DNA from: CAZVRZ01 sp964629965
GTDB lineage: Bacteria > Chloroflexota > Anaerolineae > Anaerolineales > UBA4823
Length of the DNA: 12,119 bases
Assembly: GCA_964629965.1 (NCBI GenBank)
Contig: CAZVRZ010000154.1
Span: 1-12,119, forward strand
Direction: 5' to 3'
A program made the translations under genes and the position numbers. Under the pieces are notes generated by a model. The model saw only the letters and a list, made by a program, of their open reading frames with translations, was not told the DNA's origin and did not search any database. Positions 1 through 7,472 of this stretch are shown here, piece after piece. Within the stretch, counting starts at the first letter, position 1, and each line of letters opens with the position of its first letter.

Positions 1-80
1 CGGCCGGTCACCCCGAGATGCTGGACGTGCTGCTGGGCTGGACCCTGCTGGGCGATCCCGCCCTGGTCATCCAACCATAA
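1..80 (+). CDS. C-terminal tail of an upstream protein (partial)
   Basis: The reading frame that starts at base 3 stays open to a TAA at 78-80 and encodes 25 residues ending LLGWTLLGDPALVIQP. A Leu-Leu-Gly-Asp-Pro-Ala-Leu ending just before the stop resembles the C-terminus of the catalytic domain of gingipain-like (C25) cysteine peptidases, which often end in a GDPAL-type segment. That assignment is recall of a family pattern from a very short piece and is weak. The intrinsic terminator 16 bases downstream supports this being a true gene end. The 5' part lies outside the window. Confidence 0.55.
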   Translation, partial: AGHPEMLDVLLGWTLLGDPALVIQP

Positions 81-96
81 ATCGGAAGTGGGGCTT

Positions 97-142
97 GGGG
101 AGTTGGATCACCTTTTACGGTGATCCAACTCCCCATTTTTTT
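97..142 (+). terminator. Rho-independent terminator
   Basis: A perfect 16-bp inverted repeat (GGGGAGTTGGATCACC at 97-112, its complement at 119-134) encloses a 6-base loop TTTTAC and is followed by A and seven T (136-142). This is a textbook intrinsic terminator for the gene ending at 80. It also insulates the kinase gene that starts at 166. Confidence 0.93.
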
Positions 143-153
143 AATTCTCGGGT

Positions 154-159
154 TAAAAT
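154..159 (+). promoter_or_regulatory. Possible -10 element of the FGGY kinase gene
   Basis: TAAAAT (five of six matches to TATAAT) ends six bases before the ATG at 166, so transcription would start at or next to the start codon. No good -35 hexamer is visible at 16-18 bp, where the terminator stem lies. There is no clear Shine-Dalgarno sequence before the ATG, which fits a leaderless transcript. Confidence 0.35.
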
Positions 160-165
160 ACGGTC

Positions 166-1686
166 ATGGAAAAAGACCTTGTCCTTGGCATTGACCTGAG
201 CACCACCGGCTGCAAGGCCGCCGTTTGGGACCTGCAAGGCCGCCTGCAAGCCCTGGGGCGCAGCCCTTTGACCGTTGAGCAGCCGCGGCCTCTGTGGTAC
301 GAACAATCGGCCACCTCTTGGCAGCAGGCCGCCTGGCAGGCCATGCGTGCTGCGCTGGCCGGCCTGGATGCCCGGCGCTTGGCGGCGCTTTCCATCGCCC
401 ACCAGCGCGAAACCTTCGTCCCGGTGGACGAGCGCGGCCGGCCGCTGCGCCCGGCCATCCTGTGGCTGGACGAGCGCGCCGGAGACATGCTGCCCGAGTT
501 GGAGACCCTCTTCGACCGCCGTAAATTTCACCAAGTCACCGGCAAACCGCTTTCGGGCAACCTGTCGGTCGTCAAGCTGGCCTGGCTGCGCCGTTACGAA
601 CCGCAGGTTTTTCGCCAGGCGCACTATTTCCTGGATGTGCATGCCTATTTGGTGGCATGCTTGACCGGCGAATTTCGCACCGGTTGGGGCTGCGCCGATC
701 CCACCGGCCTGTTCGACCTGCGCACCTGCGACTGGTCGCCAGAGATCTTGTCTGCCCTGGAACTCACCCCCGAGCGCTTCCCGCCGGCCTTCCCGCCTGG
801 GGCAGTCATCGGTGCGGTGACCGCAGCCGCGGCTCAGGAGACCGGGCTTCCCGCCGGGCTGCCCGTGGTCAGCGGGCTGGGCGATGGGCAGGCCTGCGGG
901 CTGGGCGCCGGCCTCAGCGGGCCGGGCGAGTCGTATCTCAGCCTGGGCACCAGCGTCGTTTCGGGTACCTTCTCGCCTTCTTACCTGACCAGCCCGCATT
1001 TTCGCACCACGGTTGCCGGCCTTCCGGGCGCCTTTTTCCTGGAAACTGTCATCCTGGGCGGAGCCTACACCCTCGATTGGTTCCTCCACCAGTTCAACGC
1101 TCAGCCAGAGGCCGGGCAGTTGCGCCAGGAATTGGAAGCGCAGGCCGCCGCATTGCCCCCCGGCGCTCAGGGGCTGCTCCTGGTGCCTTATTGGAACAGC
1201 GCCATGAACCCCTATTGGGATGCCAGCGCCAGCGGCATCACGGTCGGCTGGCGGGGAGCGCACGGCCGCGCCCATTTCTACCGCGCCATCCTGGAGGGCA
1301 TTGCCTTCGAGCAGCGCCTGCACACTGCCGGCGTGGAACAGGCGCTGGGCCATCCGCTGAGCCGCTATATCGTTTCGGGCGGCGGCGCCAACAGCTCCCT
1401 CTGGCTGCAGATCCTGGCAGATGTCACCGGGCGCGAAGTGCGCCTGGCGGCTGCTCAGGAAGCGGCTGCCCTGGGGGCTGCGATCCTGGCCGCCGCGGGC
1501 ACAAGCTACTCCTCCGTTCTGCAGGCTGCTGCGGCCATGGCCCCGCCTTCCCTGGATGGCTGCCTGCCGGATGCCGGGCGGAATGCTTTCTATACCCGCC
1601 TGTTCGAAGAGGTTTACCGGCCCTTGTACCCGGCCTTGCAGCCTTTGTTGCAGCGCTTAGAGGCCCTGGTGCACGCCGGGCAATAA
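166..1686 (+). CDS. FGGY-family carbohydrate kinase (xylulokinase-like)
   Basis: This 506-residue protein has the length and two-lobe layout of FGGY kinases, which transfer phosphate from ATP to a sugar or polyol in the cytoplasm. Visible landmarks are the N-terminal phosphate loop GIDLSTTGCKAAVWD (8-22), the substrate-side segment HQRETF (79-84), LWLDERAG (99-106), the probable catalytic base Asp240 in SGLGDGQACGLG, the GTSVV adenosine-site segment (261-265) and SGGGANSSLWLQ (404-415). Overall it resembles xylulokinases, but the usual QMHG segment is replaced by HQRET, as in glycerol-kinase-type members, so the substrate is uncertain and xylB is not assigned. The ATG at 166 is chosen because it places the phosphate loop at the expected distance. 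A terminator lies just upstream, and the gene meets the minus-strand operon tail-to-tail with a 4-bp gap. Confidence 0.92.
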   Translation: MEKDLVLGIDLSTTGCKAAVWDLQGRLQALGRSPLTVEQPRPLWYEQSATSWQQAAWQAMRAALAGLDARRLAALSIAHQRETFVPVDERGRPLRPAILWLDERAGDMLPELETLFDRRKFHQVTGKPLSGNLSVVKLAWLRRYEPQVFRQAHYFLDVHAYLVACLTGEFRTGWGCADPTGLFDLRTCDWSPEILSALELTPERFPPAFPPGAVIGAVTAAAAQETGLPAGLPVVSGLGDGQACGLGAGLSGPGESYLSLGTSVVSGTFSPSYLTSPHFRTTVAGLPGAFFLETVILGGAYTLDWFLHQFNAQPEAGQLRQELEAQAAALPPGAQGLLLVPYWNSAMNPYWDASASGITVGWRGAHGRAHFYRAILEGIAFEQRLHTAGVEQALGHPLSRYIVSGGGANSSLWLQILADVTGREVRLAAAQEAAALGAAILAAAGTSYSSVLQAAAAMAPPSLDGCLPDAGRNAFYTRLFEEVYRPLYPALQPLLQRLEALVHAGQ

Positions 1687-1690
1687 GACC

Positions 1691-2497
1691 CTATTCCCAT
1701 TCCGGTGCCGGGGCGGGTTTTTCCTTTCGTTCCATGAATTCTTTGACCAGCGCCGGGGTTACTTCATCTTCCTTGACAGCCAGAATCAGCTTTGCTAGCT
1801 CGGCAACCTCGCGCTCCAGCAAAATGCGGCCTTTTTCAGCCGTGGCTTTATGGGCATCGCCCACGTACATGGCGGGATACATGGCGTACCAGTCCGTGGA
1901 AGTGTAGAGCCCCGCTTCCTGGATTTTTCGATTGCGGCCCAGCCGGGAGAATGGCTTGGCCGGAATCTGCTCCATCTTGACCAGCTCGCCCTGGATGTGC
2001 AGCATCAGGCTGGTTTCGACTTCACAGGCGTGCCCGTTTTCCTGGCTCTCGACCAGCGGATCAGAAAAGGGATTGTAGTGCAGATGAACATCGTACACCG
2101 TATAGGGCTTTTTCTTCTCTGGCAGGGTCATCACGAACAGCGGCAAGAAATAGCGGTTGCCGCCATGCCCGCTGAAGAAGAGGATCTTGGTGATGCCATT
2201 GCGCCCCATCTCGTCGCAGATATCTTCCAGCAGCGCAAAGGCCGTCTCGCGGCGGATGGCAACCGCGCCGGGCAGGTGGGTCGATTCGAAATCCATGCCG
2301 TATGGATAGGAGGGGTAAACGATGGCTGGTTCCAGCTCGGCCGCCCGGCAGGCCGCCCAGTGAGCATGGAACATATCCATCCCCAGAGGCAGGTGAGAGG
2401 CATGCGGCTCCAGCACGCCCACGGAAAGGATCGCCGTGCCCTTGCAGATCTTAACAGCGTTGGCAAAATCGAGCGAGGTCAATTGTTCCCACTGCAT
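1691..2497 (-). CDS. Creatininase-family metal-dependent hydrolase
   Basis: This cytoplasmic protein of 268 (or 270) residues belongs to the creatininase family, whose members hydrolyse cyclic or linear amide C-N bonds using two metal ions. Counting from the upstream ATG at 2503, the ligand pattern is Glu32-x-His34 and Asp43 in LEPHASHLPLGMD, His113 in SGHGGNR, and HACEVETS (158-165) in place of the more usual HAG-x-x-ETS. Length is normal for the family. The upstream ATG touches an AGGAG sequence (2504-2508) with no spacer, whereas the ATG at 2497 lies six bases from GGAG, so 2497 is preferred. The tail is charged and Pro-rich (EKPAPAPEWE). It is the last gene of the minus-strand operon, about 50 bp after the sulfatase. 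The true substrate cannot be read from the sequence; family members act on creatinine, formamides and peptide precursors. Confidence 0.9.
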   Translation of the reverse strand: MQWEQLTSLDFANAVKICKGTAILSVGVLEPHASHLPLGMDMFHAHWAACRAAELEPAIVYPSYPYGMDFESTHLPGAVAIRRETAFALLEDICDEMGRNGITKILFFSGHGGNRYFLPLFVMTLPEKKKPYTVYDVHLHYNPFSDPLVESQENGHACEVETSLMLHIQGELVKMEQIPAKPFSRLGRNRKIQEAGLYTSTDWYAMYPAMYVGDAHKATAEKGRILLEREVAELAKLILAVKEDEVTPALVKEFMERKEKPAPAPEWE

Positions 2498-2503
2498 ATG
2501 CAT

Positions 2504-2508
2504 CTCCT
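2504..2508 (-). promoter_or_regulatory. Ribosome binding site deciding the start of the creatininase-family gene
   Basis: AGGAG on the minus strand sits directly against the ATG at 2503 and six bases before the in-frame ATG at 2497. Normal spacing favours 2497, making the protein two residues shorter than the longest reading. Confidence 0.7.
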
Positions 2509-2551
2509 GATTGATTGGAATAGGCGAAATTGCGTATAGTCAATACAGTCT

Positions 2552-4033
2552 TTATCGTTCGTCTTCTTGCCAGGGAACCGCGTCTCCGGTTTCCAGGAAG
2601 AAGTCCAACATCTGTTCTTTGAGCGCCGCCAGGGTATCTTTCAACGCCGGGTCGTGGATGCGGTTGTGCAGTTCCATCGGGTCGGCTTGCAGATCGTACA
2701 GTTCGTCGCTCTCGTACAGTCTGCGAACGTATTTATAGCCCCGGGTGCGACACATGACTGCCTTGGTGTGCTCCGGCCCTGCGGAGGTTTGTAGGTTGAC
2801 CCGCGGCCAGTACAGCCCGTGCGGGTCGCTTGCCGAGGCGCTGCCCAGTTCCATGCAATGGCGCTCGCCGTGCAGGCGCCCGCCTTCGCAGAAGACTGCC
2901 CGGCGGTGTTCCTCCGTTTCGCCGGCTATCACCGGCAGCAGCGAGCGTCCGAAGTGGGTGTAACCTGGCTCCAGGCCGGTCAGGGCCTCCACCGTGGCGC
3001 GCAGGTCGGTCAGCTCGACCAGTGCCTGCCGCACGCCCGGCCGCAGGGGTGTCCCTGCCGGCGGCTTGATGATGAACGGCACGTTGGTCAGGCAGTCTTC
3101 GAAGGTGTTCTGGCTCTTTTCTACCAGTCCATAGTTGCCGGCGAACTCGCCGTGGTCGGCGAAGAAGAAGATGGCCGTGTCTTCGTAGATGCCCGCCTCT
3201 TTGAGCGCCTGCACCAGCAGGCCGAACTGGTGGTCGACCCGGGCGCACATGCCGTAATAGACCGCCTGCATCTCGCGCCAGCGTTCTTCGCTCCAGCCTT
3301 GCAGCCCCTGCCGCCGGTAGATGCCCTGCAGCAGGCTGGGTTTGCCCTGCCAGTCTTCCGGCGTGGGAATGCGCGCCGGGATGGCGCTGCGCGGAATGCG
3401 GCTGTACCACGGCTCTTCCACTGCGAAGGGTGGGTGAGGGTAGTTCAATGCCAGGTACAGGCACAGCGGCTGGTCTTTGGGCCGGTTTTGGATGGCCTCG
3501 ATGGCTCCTTCCACCACCGCCCAATCTTCATCGTACGCGAAAGGCTCGCCGGCGTATGTTTCGATCTTGCCTGCCAGGAAGGAATAATAGTTGTCTCCAC
3601 CCGGCTCGCCGCGCCACTCCTCCCAGCCGTGCAGGTTGGGATGCATCGGGCGCTTTGGGTCGCGCCGGGGCTGGTATCTCAGGCTGCAATAGGCCTCGCT
3701 GCTGCCCTGCCCGGGGATCAAATCGTTCTTGCCGCCCCACCACACGTAATAGCCGGCCTCTTTCAGGTCGCGCAGCAAGACTGGCTCGTCTGGCCTTAGC
3801 ATGTGGAACATGGTGCGGTGGCCGCGTACGTGCGGGTACCAGCCGCTCATGAATGAACAGCGGCTGGGCGTGCAGACCGGGTTCTGGCAGAAGGCATTGC
3901 GGAAAGAGACCGCCTCGCCGGCGACGATCTGGTCCAGGTGGGGAGTGCAGGCGGCAGGGTTGCCGGCGTGGCCCAGCACATCGCCGCGCCATTGGTCCGG
4001 GTTGAACAAGATGAGATGAGGACGATTATTCAT
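2552..4033 (-). CDS. Type I (FGly) sulfatase, apparently cytoplasmic
   Basis: This 493-residue alkaline-phosphatase-superfamily protein should hydrolyse a sulfate ester, or possibly a phosphonate or phosphate ester. The formylglycine motif is CTPSR (54-58; bases 3860-3874), so Cys54 needs oxidation by a maturase not seen here. Other landmarks are the metal ligands Asp13-Gln14 in NPDQWRGD and Asp293-His294 in FADHGE, Lys102 in GGKNDL, His200 in YPHPPF, Lys306 in LVEKSQNTFED, and the C-terminal DELYDLQADPMELHN (443-457) found in many sulfatases. The usual GK-x-H has Asp104 where His is expected. The start MNNRPHLILF carries no signal peptide, which is unusual because many bacterial sulfatases are exported. 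The ATG is one base after the preceding permease stop, with a GAGG Shine-Dalgarno inside that gene's end (4039-4042), so translation is probably coupled. Confidence 0.93.
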   Translation of the reverse strand: MNNRPHLILFNPDQWRGDVLGHAGNPAACTPHLDQIVAGEAVSFRNAFCQNPVCTPSRCSFMSGWYPHVRGHRTMFHMLRPDEPVLLRDLKEAGYYVWWGGKNDLIPGQGSSEAYCSLRYQPRRDPKRPMHPNLHGWEEWRGEPGGDNYYSFLAGKIETYAGEPFAYDEDWAVVEGAIEAIQNRPKDQPLCLYLALNYPHPPFAVEEPWYSRIPRSAIPARIPTPEDWQGKPSLLQGIYRRQGLQGWSEERWREMQAVYYGMCARVDHQFGLLVQALKEAGIYEDTAIFFFADHGEFAGNYGLVEKSQNTFEDCLTNVPFIIKPPAGTPLRPGVRQALVELTDLRATVEALTGLEPGYTHFGRSLLPVIAGETEEHRRAVFCEGGRLHGERHCMELGSASASDPHGLYWPRVNLQTSAGPEHTKAVMCRTRGYKYVRRLYESDELYDLQADPMELHNRIHDPALKDTLAALKEQMLDFFLETGDAVPWQEDER

Positions 4034-4034
4034 T

Positions 4035-5207
4035 TTAGCCTCGTTTCATTTGCAGACGGTTGAAGACGATCACTCCTAGGACGAGGTATATGAAGGAAAG
4101 CCCCAGCGTCAACCCCATCCGCAAGGCAATTTCGTGCCAGCCCGCGCCGTAGCTGCTGACCTGCTGCAGCATCAGCATGCCGGAGGTGGCCGGGATCAGG
4201 TCGAACAGGGTCAGTTCATGCCCGGCAATGCTCACCAGCGCTTCTGCCGGCATGGGGAAGAAGGCGCCCGAAACGAACACCTCCAGCATGGTCACCGTCG
4301 AGCCGTAATTGACCGCCTGGCTGTCGTTGGCAGAAAAACAGGCCACTGCCAGTCCCTGGCCGATGGCTGAGATGGCGATCACCAGGCTGATTGCCATGGT
4401 CAGCAGCAGCGAACCCTGGTTGTGAAAGCCCATCCAGGCTGCGCAGGCCAAGATCACTCCGACCTGCAAGCTGGCTACGGCGATTTGCGCCAGCGCAATC
4501 CCGGCGTGCAGTTCGAAGGCGCTCAGTGGAGAGAGGCGCAGGCGTTTCAGGGTGCCCAGGCGCACCTCTCGCCCCAGCAGCATGGCGGTTTGTGGAATGA
4601 GCAGCAGAATGGCGAAGACAATCATCCCCGGCACGAAGAGATCGTATTCGTGCTGCGGCCCGGAGAACGCCCGTCCGTCGGGCGGGAGGCCGGCGGGTTC
4701 TTCGACAATCTTCACTGCCGGTTCGAAGCCGCTCAATTGGTCGGCGTATTCCTGGATCAGGCTGTTGAGCAGGGTGGTGGCCTCGTAGTAGCGCCCGTTC
4801 AGCGCATCGCCGCGCAGCGTCACCACCAGGGCCGTCTTTTCCGTCCCCGGTTCGATCTTGATCAGCACGGCTGCGCTTTGATCTTGCAGGGCCTGTTCGC
4901 CGGCGGCTGCGAGCGCGTTGGCTGATAGATTGTCGTGCCTGGGGCCGGCGGCTGCTGCGCTCAATTCCTGCACTTCGAAGCACGGCCGTTGGTCTGCATA
5001 CCGCTGGGCTTTGATCCGCTCGATCAGCGCCTGTCCCTGCGCCGCCTGGTTGACTACCAGGACGGTATGGGTGTCCAGGAAAGGACGCCCATAACTGGCC
5101 ATGGTGGCCGCCAGGAAAGCCAGGGGCGCAAAGATCACCAGGATCAATAACTGCGGCTCGCGCAGCCACTCCAGCAGGCTTTTGCGGGCGACTGCCAGGG
5201 CTTTCAT
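4035..5207 (-). CDS. ABC-2 type transporter permease (second of the pair)
   Basis: This is a 390-residue inner-membrane permease of the ABC-2 class, with the shape of YhhJ/YbhR-like exporters. One membrane segment near the N-terminus (about 18-38) is followed by a large soluble, presumably extracytoplasmic domain (about 40-190). Then come about five more segments (approximately 191-212, 236-260, 266-291, 303-326, 363-383). A cytoplasmic EVRLGTLKRLRLSPLSA stretch (214-230) matches the charged coupling region that contacts the ATPase in this family. Its start overlaps the ATPase stop as ATGA, with GAAGG eight bases upstream. The N-terminal segment RKSLLEWLREP closely parallels RKTLLEYLREP in the other permease, so the two are paralogues that probably form a heterodimer. 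The substrate is unknown. Confidence 0.92.
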   Translation of the reverse strand: MKALAVARKSLLEWLREPQLLILVIFAPLAFLAATMASYGRPFLDTHTVLVVNQAAQGQALIERIKAQRYADQRPCFEVQELSAAAAGPRHDNLSANALAAAGEQALQDQSAAVLIKIEPGTEKTALVVTLRGDALNGRYYEATTLLNSLIQEYADQLSGFEPAVKIVEEPAGLPPDGRAFSGPQHEYDLFVPGMIVFAILLLIPQTAMLLGREVRLGTLKRLRLSPLSAFELHAGIALAQIAVASLQVGVILACAAWMGFHNQGSLLLTMAISLVIAISAIGQGLAVACFSANDSQAVNYGSTVTMLEVFVSGAFFPMPAEALVSIAGHELTLFDLIPATSGMLMLQQVSSYGAGWHEIALRMGLTLGLSFIYLVLGVIVFNRLQMKRG

Positions 5208-6154
5208 TCGCGCAGCCTTCTCCCGGTGAGTTGGATGAACACATCTTCGAGCGAATTGGCGCGCATGCGCACTTCCCCCGCTACCAGGCCGGCTGCCTGC
5301 AGTTTTTCCAGGATCGCCGGCAGCATGCTCACGGCGTGCAGGGCGCGCCAGATCAGGGTGTGATCGGTGAACTCCGCTTGTCCGGCAGGGTCCAGCGCAG
5401 CCAGTGTGCTCCGCAGGCCCTCCTGGTCGACCTGCGGCGAGTGCGGCAGGTCGATCTCGATCACGTCGCCCTCGCCAACCTTGCTCTTCAGCGCCTCGGG
5501 CGTATCCAGCACCAATAACTCGCCGTGGTCGATGATCGCCACCCGGTCTGCCAGCCGCTCGGCTTCATCCATGTTGTGCGTGGTCAGGATCACCGTCTTG
5601 CGCCGCGCCAGCGACTGGATGTATTCGCGCACTTTCACCCGGCTTTGCGGGTCGAGTCCCGCCTCCGGCTCGTCCAGTACCACCAGCTCCGGGTCGTGTA
5701 CCAGTGCCATGATCAGGTTCAGGCGGCGCTGCATGCCTCCGGAAAGCTGGCGGGCTTGCTGGTTACCCTTTTCTGCCAGGCCCATTTCCTCCAGCAGGTG
5801 CAGCCCGCGCCGTCGGGCCGTCTTGGCGGGCAGGCCGTACATTTCTCCGATGAAGATCAATTGCTCCAGGCAGGTCAGGCGTTCCCAAAGAATGATGTTC
5901 TGCGGGCAAACGCCCACCCGCTGGCGCCATGTGCTGTCTCCGCTGGTCACTTCCCGCCCATGCAGCCATACCTTCCCGGCGTCTGGCTTGAGCAGGCCGC
6001 AGATCATATGGATCGAAGTCGTCTTGCCGGCTCCGTTTGGCCCCAGGAAGCCGAATATCTCGCCGGCGCGCACTTCCATGGATAGGTTGTTGACCGCGGT
6101 CAAGGCGCCATAGCGTTTGGTCAATCCTTCTGTTTTCAGTACGATATCGTTCAT
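5204..6154 (-). CDS. ABC transporter ATP-binding protein (ABC-2 exporter partner)
   Basis: This 316-residue ATPase powers the two flanking permeases. All motifs are present in order: Walker A GPNGAGKTT (38-46), Q-loop Gln85 in CPQN, signature LSGGMQ (137-142), Walker B VVLDEPEAGLDP (158-169) with Asp161 and Glu162, and the switch His193 in TTHNMDEA. A C-terminal extension of about 90 residues ends in ANSLEDVFIQLTGR, typical of ATPases paired with ABC-2 permeases (drug, polyketide or sodium exporters of the CcmA/NatA/YbhF type). It lies 53 bp after the first permease and overlaps the second by 4 bp. A weak AGGG precedes the ATG. Function as an exporter component is firm from the family; the cargo is not indicated. 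Confidence 0.96.
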   Translation of the reverse strand: MNDIVLKTEGLTKRYGALTAVNNLSMEVRAGEIFGFLGPNGAGKTTSIHMICGLLKPDAGKVWLHGREVTSGDSTWRQRVGVCPQNIILWERLTCLEQLIFIGEMYGLPAKTARRRGLHLLEEMGLAEKGNQQARQLSGGMQRRLNLIMALVHDPELVVLDEPEAGLDPQSRVKVREYIQSLARRKTVILTTHNMDEAERLADRVAIIDHGELLVLDTPEALKSKVGEGDVIEIDLPHSPQVDQEGLRSTLAALDPAGQAEFTDHTLIWRALHAVSMLPAILEKLQAAGLVAGEVRMRANSLEDVFIQLTGRRLRE

Positions 6155-6207
6155 ATTGCCCTACCGGTAACCTGCCTTGGATGAGTTTGGATCGTACATT
6201 GGTGAAA

Positions 6208-7398
6208 TCACGCGGGATTAATTGCCAGTTTCTTGCGCTGGTACAGCAGGATGCCCAGGCCTAGGTAGGCCCCAGACAGCAGCGCCAGCATGCAGAACGC
6301 GTACCCCATCTCGGCCGGGCTTTCTCCATAGATCAAGATGCGCCGCATGATCTCAGCCGCGTGGGTCGATGACATCAAGTCGTATACTTCGACTACCTGG
6401 CCGCCAATTTCAAAGAGGGGCGCGGCCGGCATGGGGTAGATGGCTCCGGATAGGAATGCCATCGGCACCAGCGGGATCATTGCCAGGTTGGACGCCTCTC
6501 CGTCGTTGCGGCAGAAAGCAGCCACGCCCAGCCCTAAGCCAATCACAGAGACGCTGAACAGCAGGCAGACGCCCATCGACAGCACCAGGGAGGCAGGGGT
6601 CAGGTTGCCGCTGCTGCCAAAACCAAACCAGATGGCGATTCCAAAGGAAAGCGGCGTCTGGATAGCGGCGATGAGCATTTGCGCTAGCGACACGCCCAAC
6701 AGCATGTGGCCGGCATGCAGGTGCGCCAGGCGCAAACGCTGCAGGGTGTTGGCCACATTTTCTCGTACCAGCGTGGTGGCGGTCGAGATTACCAAGAAAA
6801 GCAGCCCGAATACGATCACCCCGGGGGTGGAGATATCGAAATCGGACATCTTACCGGTGCCGGGGATGAATTCATAGGGCGCCTGGATGGTCTCCGGCTG
6901 TCCGGCTGCCTGGCGCAGGTACGCCCGCAGCGAGTCGGCGATGATGCTGCGGGCGAATATGTAGTTGAACGCGCCGGGGTTGCCGATCATGCGCAGGCTA
7001 GACAGCGCCTCTCCCTCTGCCTGGGCGGCCGAGTCTGCCAGTAGGGCCTGGGAAAAATCCGGCGGGATTACCAGGAGCAGCGCCGCCCGGTTTTCGAGCA
7101 AGATCGTGCGCCCGGTTTCCTCGTCATCGAGCAGCTCGATGTTCAACAACGGCTGCCCCTCGAAGGTCATCTCTTGCAGCCCGCGCACCAGCTCCGTTCC
7201 GCCCTGGAATGTGGGCATTGCCTGGTCGCGGTTGATGACCAGCACCCGCAGCGTGCGATTGATGTTTTGCTGCGGCTGCCCAAAGGCCAGGTACATGATT
7301 GCCACCAGCAGCGGTGGAAAGGCCAGCAGCAGGCCCCATAGCAGGGGTTCGCGCAGGTATTCCAGCAAGGTTTTCCGGGTGAAGGCCAGTATCTTCAT
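6208..7398 (-). CDS. ABC-2 type transporter permease (first of the pair)
   Basis: This 396-residue membrane protein has the same plan as the permease at 4035-5207: TM1 at about 19-39, a large soluble loop domain (about 41-188), and five further hydrophobic segments (about 189-210, 231-259, 268-295, 304-325, 362-386). The coupling region reads VRENVANTLQRLRLAHLHAG (211-230). YPMP (321-324) parallels FPMP in its partner. It most likely pairs with that protein and the ATPase as a three-gene exporter. The ATG at 7398 has no Shine-Dalgarno sequence in the bases just upstream. Instead, a stable hairpin ends 11 bases before it, and the only purine-rich tract is inside the stem. The gene follows the GH3 gene by 74 bp and is probably co-transcribed with it. 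Confidence 0.92.
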   Translation of the reverse strand: MKILAFTRKTLLEYLREPLLWGLLLAFPPLLVAIMYLAFGQPQQNINRTLRVLVINRDQAMPTFQGGTELVRGLQEMTFEGQPLLNIELLDDEETGRTILLENRAALLLVIPPDFSQALLADSAAQAEGEALSSLRMIGNPGAFNYIFARSIIADSLRAYLRQAAGQPETIQAPYEFIPGTGKMSDFDISTPGVIVFGLLFLVISTATTLVRENVANTLQRLRLAHLHAGHMLLGVSLAQMLIAAIQTPLSFGIAIWFGFGSSGNLTPASLVLSMGVCLLFSVSVIGLGLGVAAFCRNDGEASNLAMIPLVPMAFLSGAIYPMPAAPLFEIGGQVVEVYDLMSSTHAAEIMRRILIYGESPAEMGYAFCMLALLSGAYLGLGILLYQRKKLAINPA

Positions 7399-7409
7399 AT
7401 TGTCATGAG

Positions 7410-7438
7410 AGGGGCTGCCTCTGCCAGAGACAGCCCCT
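7410..7438 (-). repeat. Stable hairpin between the GH3 and permease genes
   Basis: On the minus-strand transcript, AGGGGCTGTCTCT pairs with AGAGGCAGCCCCT around a three-base GGC loop: 13 pairs including one G-U. No T-tract follows in either direction, so it is not a standard intrinsic terminator. It lies immediately before the permease start and could protect the upstream mRNA end, act as a processing site, or hide the ribosome binding region. That role is inferred. Confidence 0.75.
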
Positions 7439-7472
7439 GATGCTTTCTGGTTTTGCTAGTGCCTTGGCGGTC

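Noticed and set aside
115..1353. 412-residue minus-strand open frame opposite the FGGY kinase
   Set aside because: Low-complexity Gly/Ala/Gln/Arg composition without recognisable domain; it is the GC-rich antisense shadow of a gene whose frame contains all FGGY motifs.
657..1907. 416-residue plus-strand open frame running across the kinase and into the creatininase-family gene
   Set aside because: Arg/Gly/Pro-rich shadow that crosses two real genes in the wrong frame and has no family motif.
2510..2545. TTGACT on the minus strand between the sulfatase and creatininase-family genes, a possible internal -35
   Set aside because: No acceptable -10 hexamer is found at 16-18 bp, only a poor TATTCC at 15 bp.
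2819..3799. 326-residue plus-strand open frame opposite the sulfatase
   Set aside because: The minus strand here holds the complete set of sulfatase motifs, so the plus frame is a shadow.
4216..5244. 342-residue minus-strand frame overlapping the second permease
   Set aside because: It is the permease read one frame off; it is Arg/Gly-rich and has no membrane segments.
6162..6169. TACCGGTA palindrome before the ATPase gene
   Set aside because: Eight bases only, not extended on either side and easily expected by chance.
7410..7438. Hairpin considered as an intrinsic terminator after the GH3 gene
   Set aside because: No run of T follows the stem on either strand, and the next gene starts 11 bases later in the same direction.
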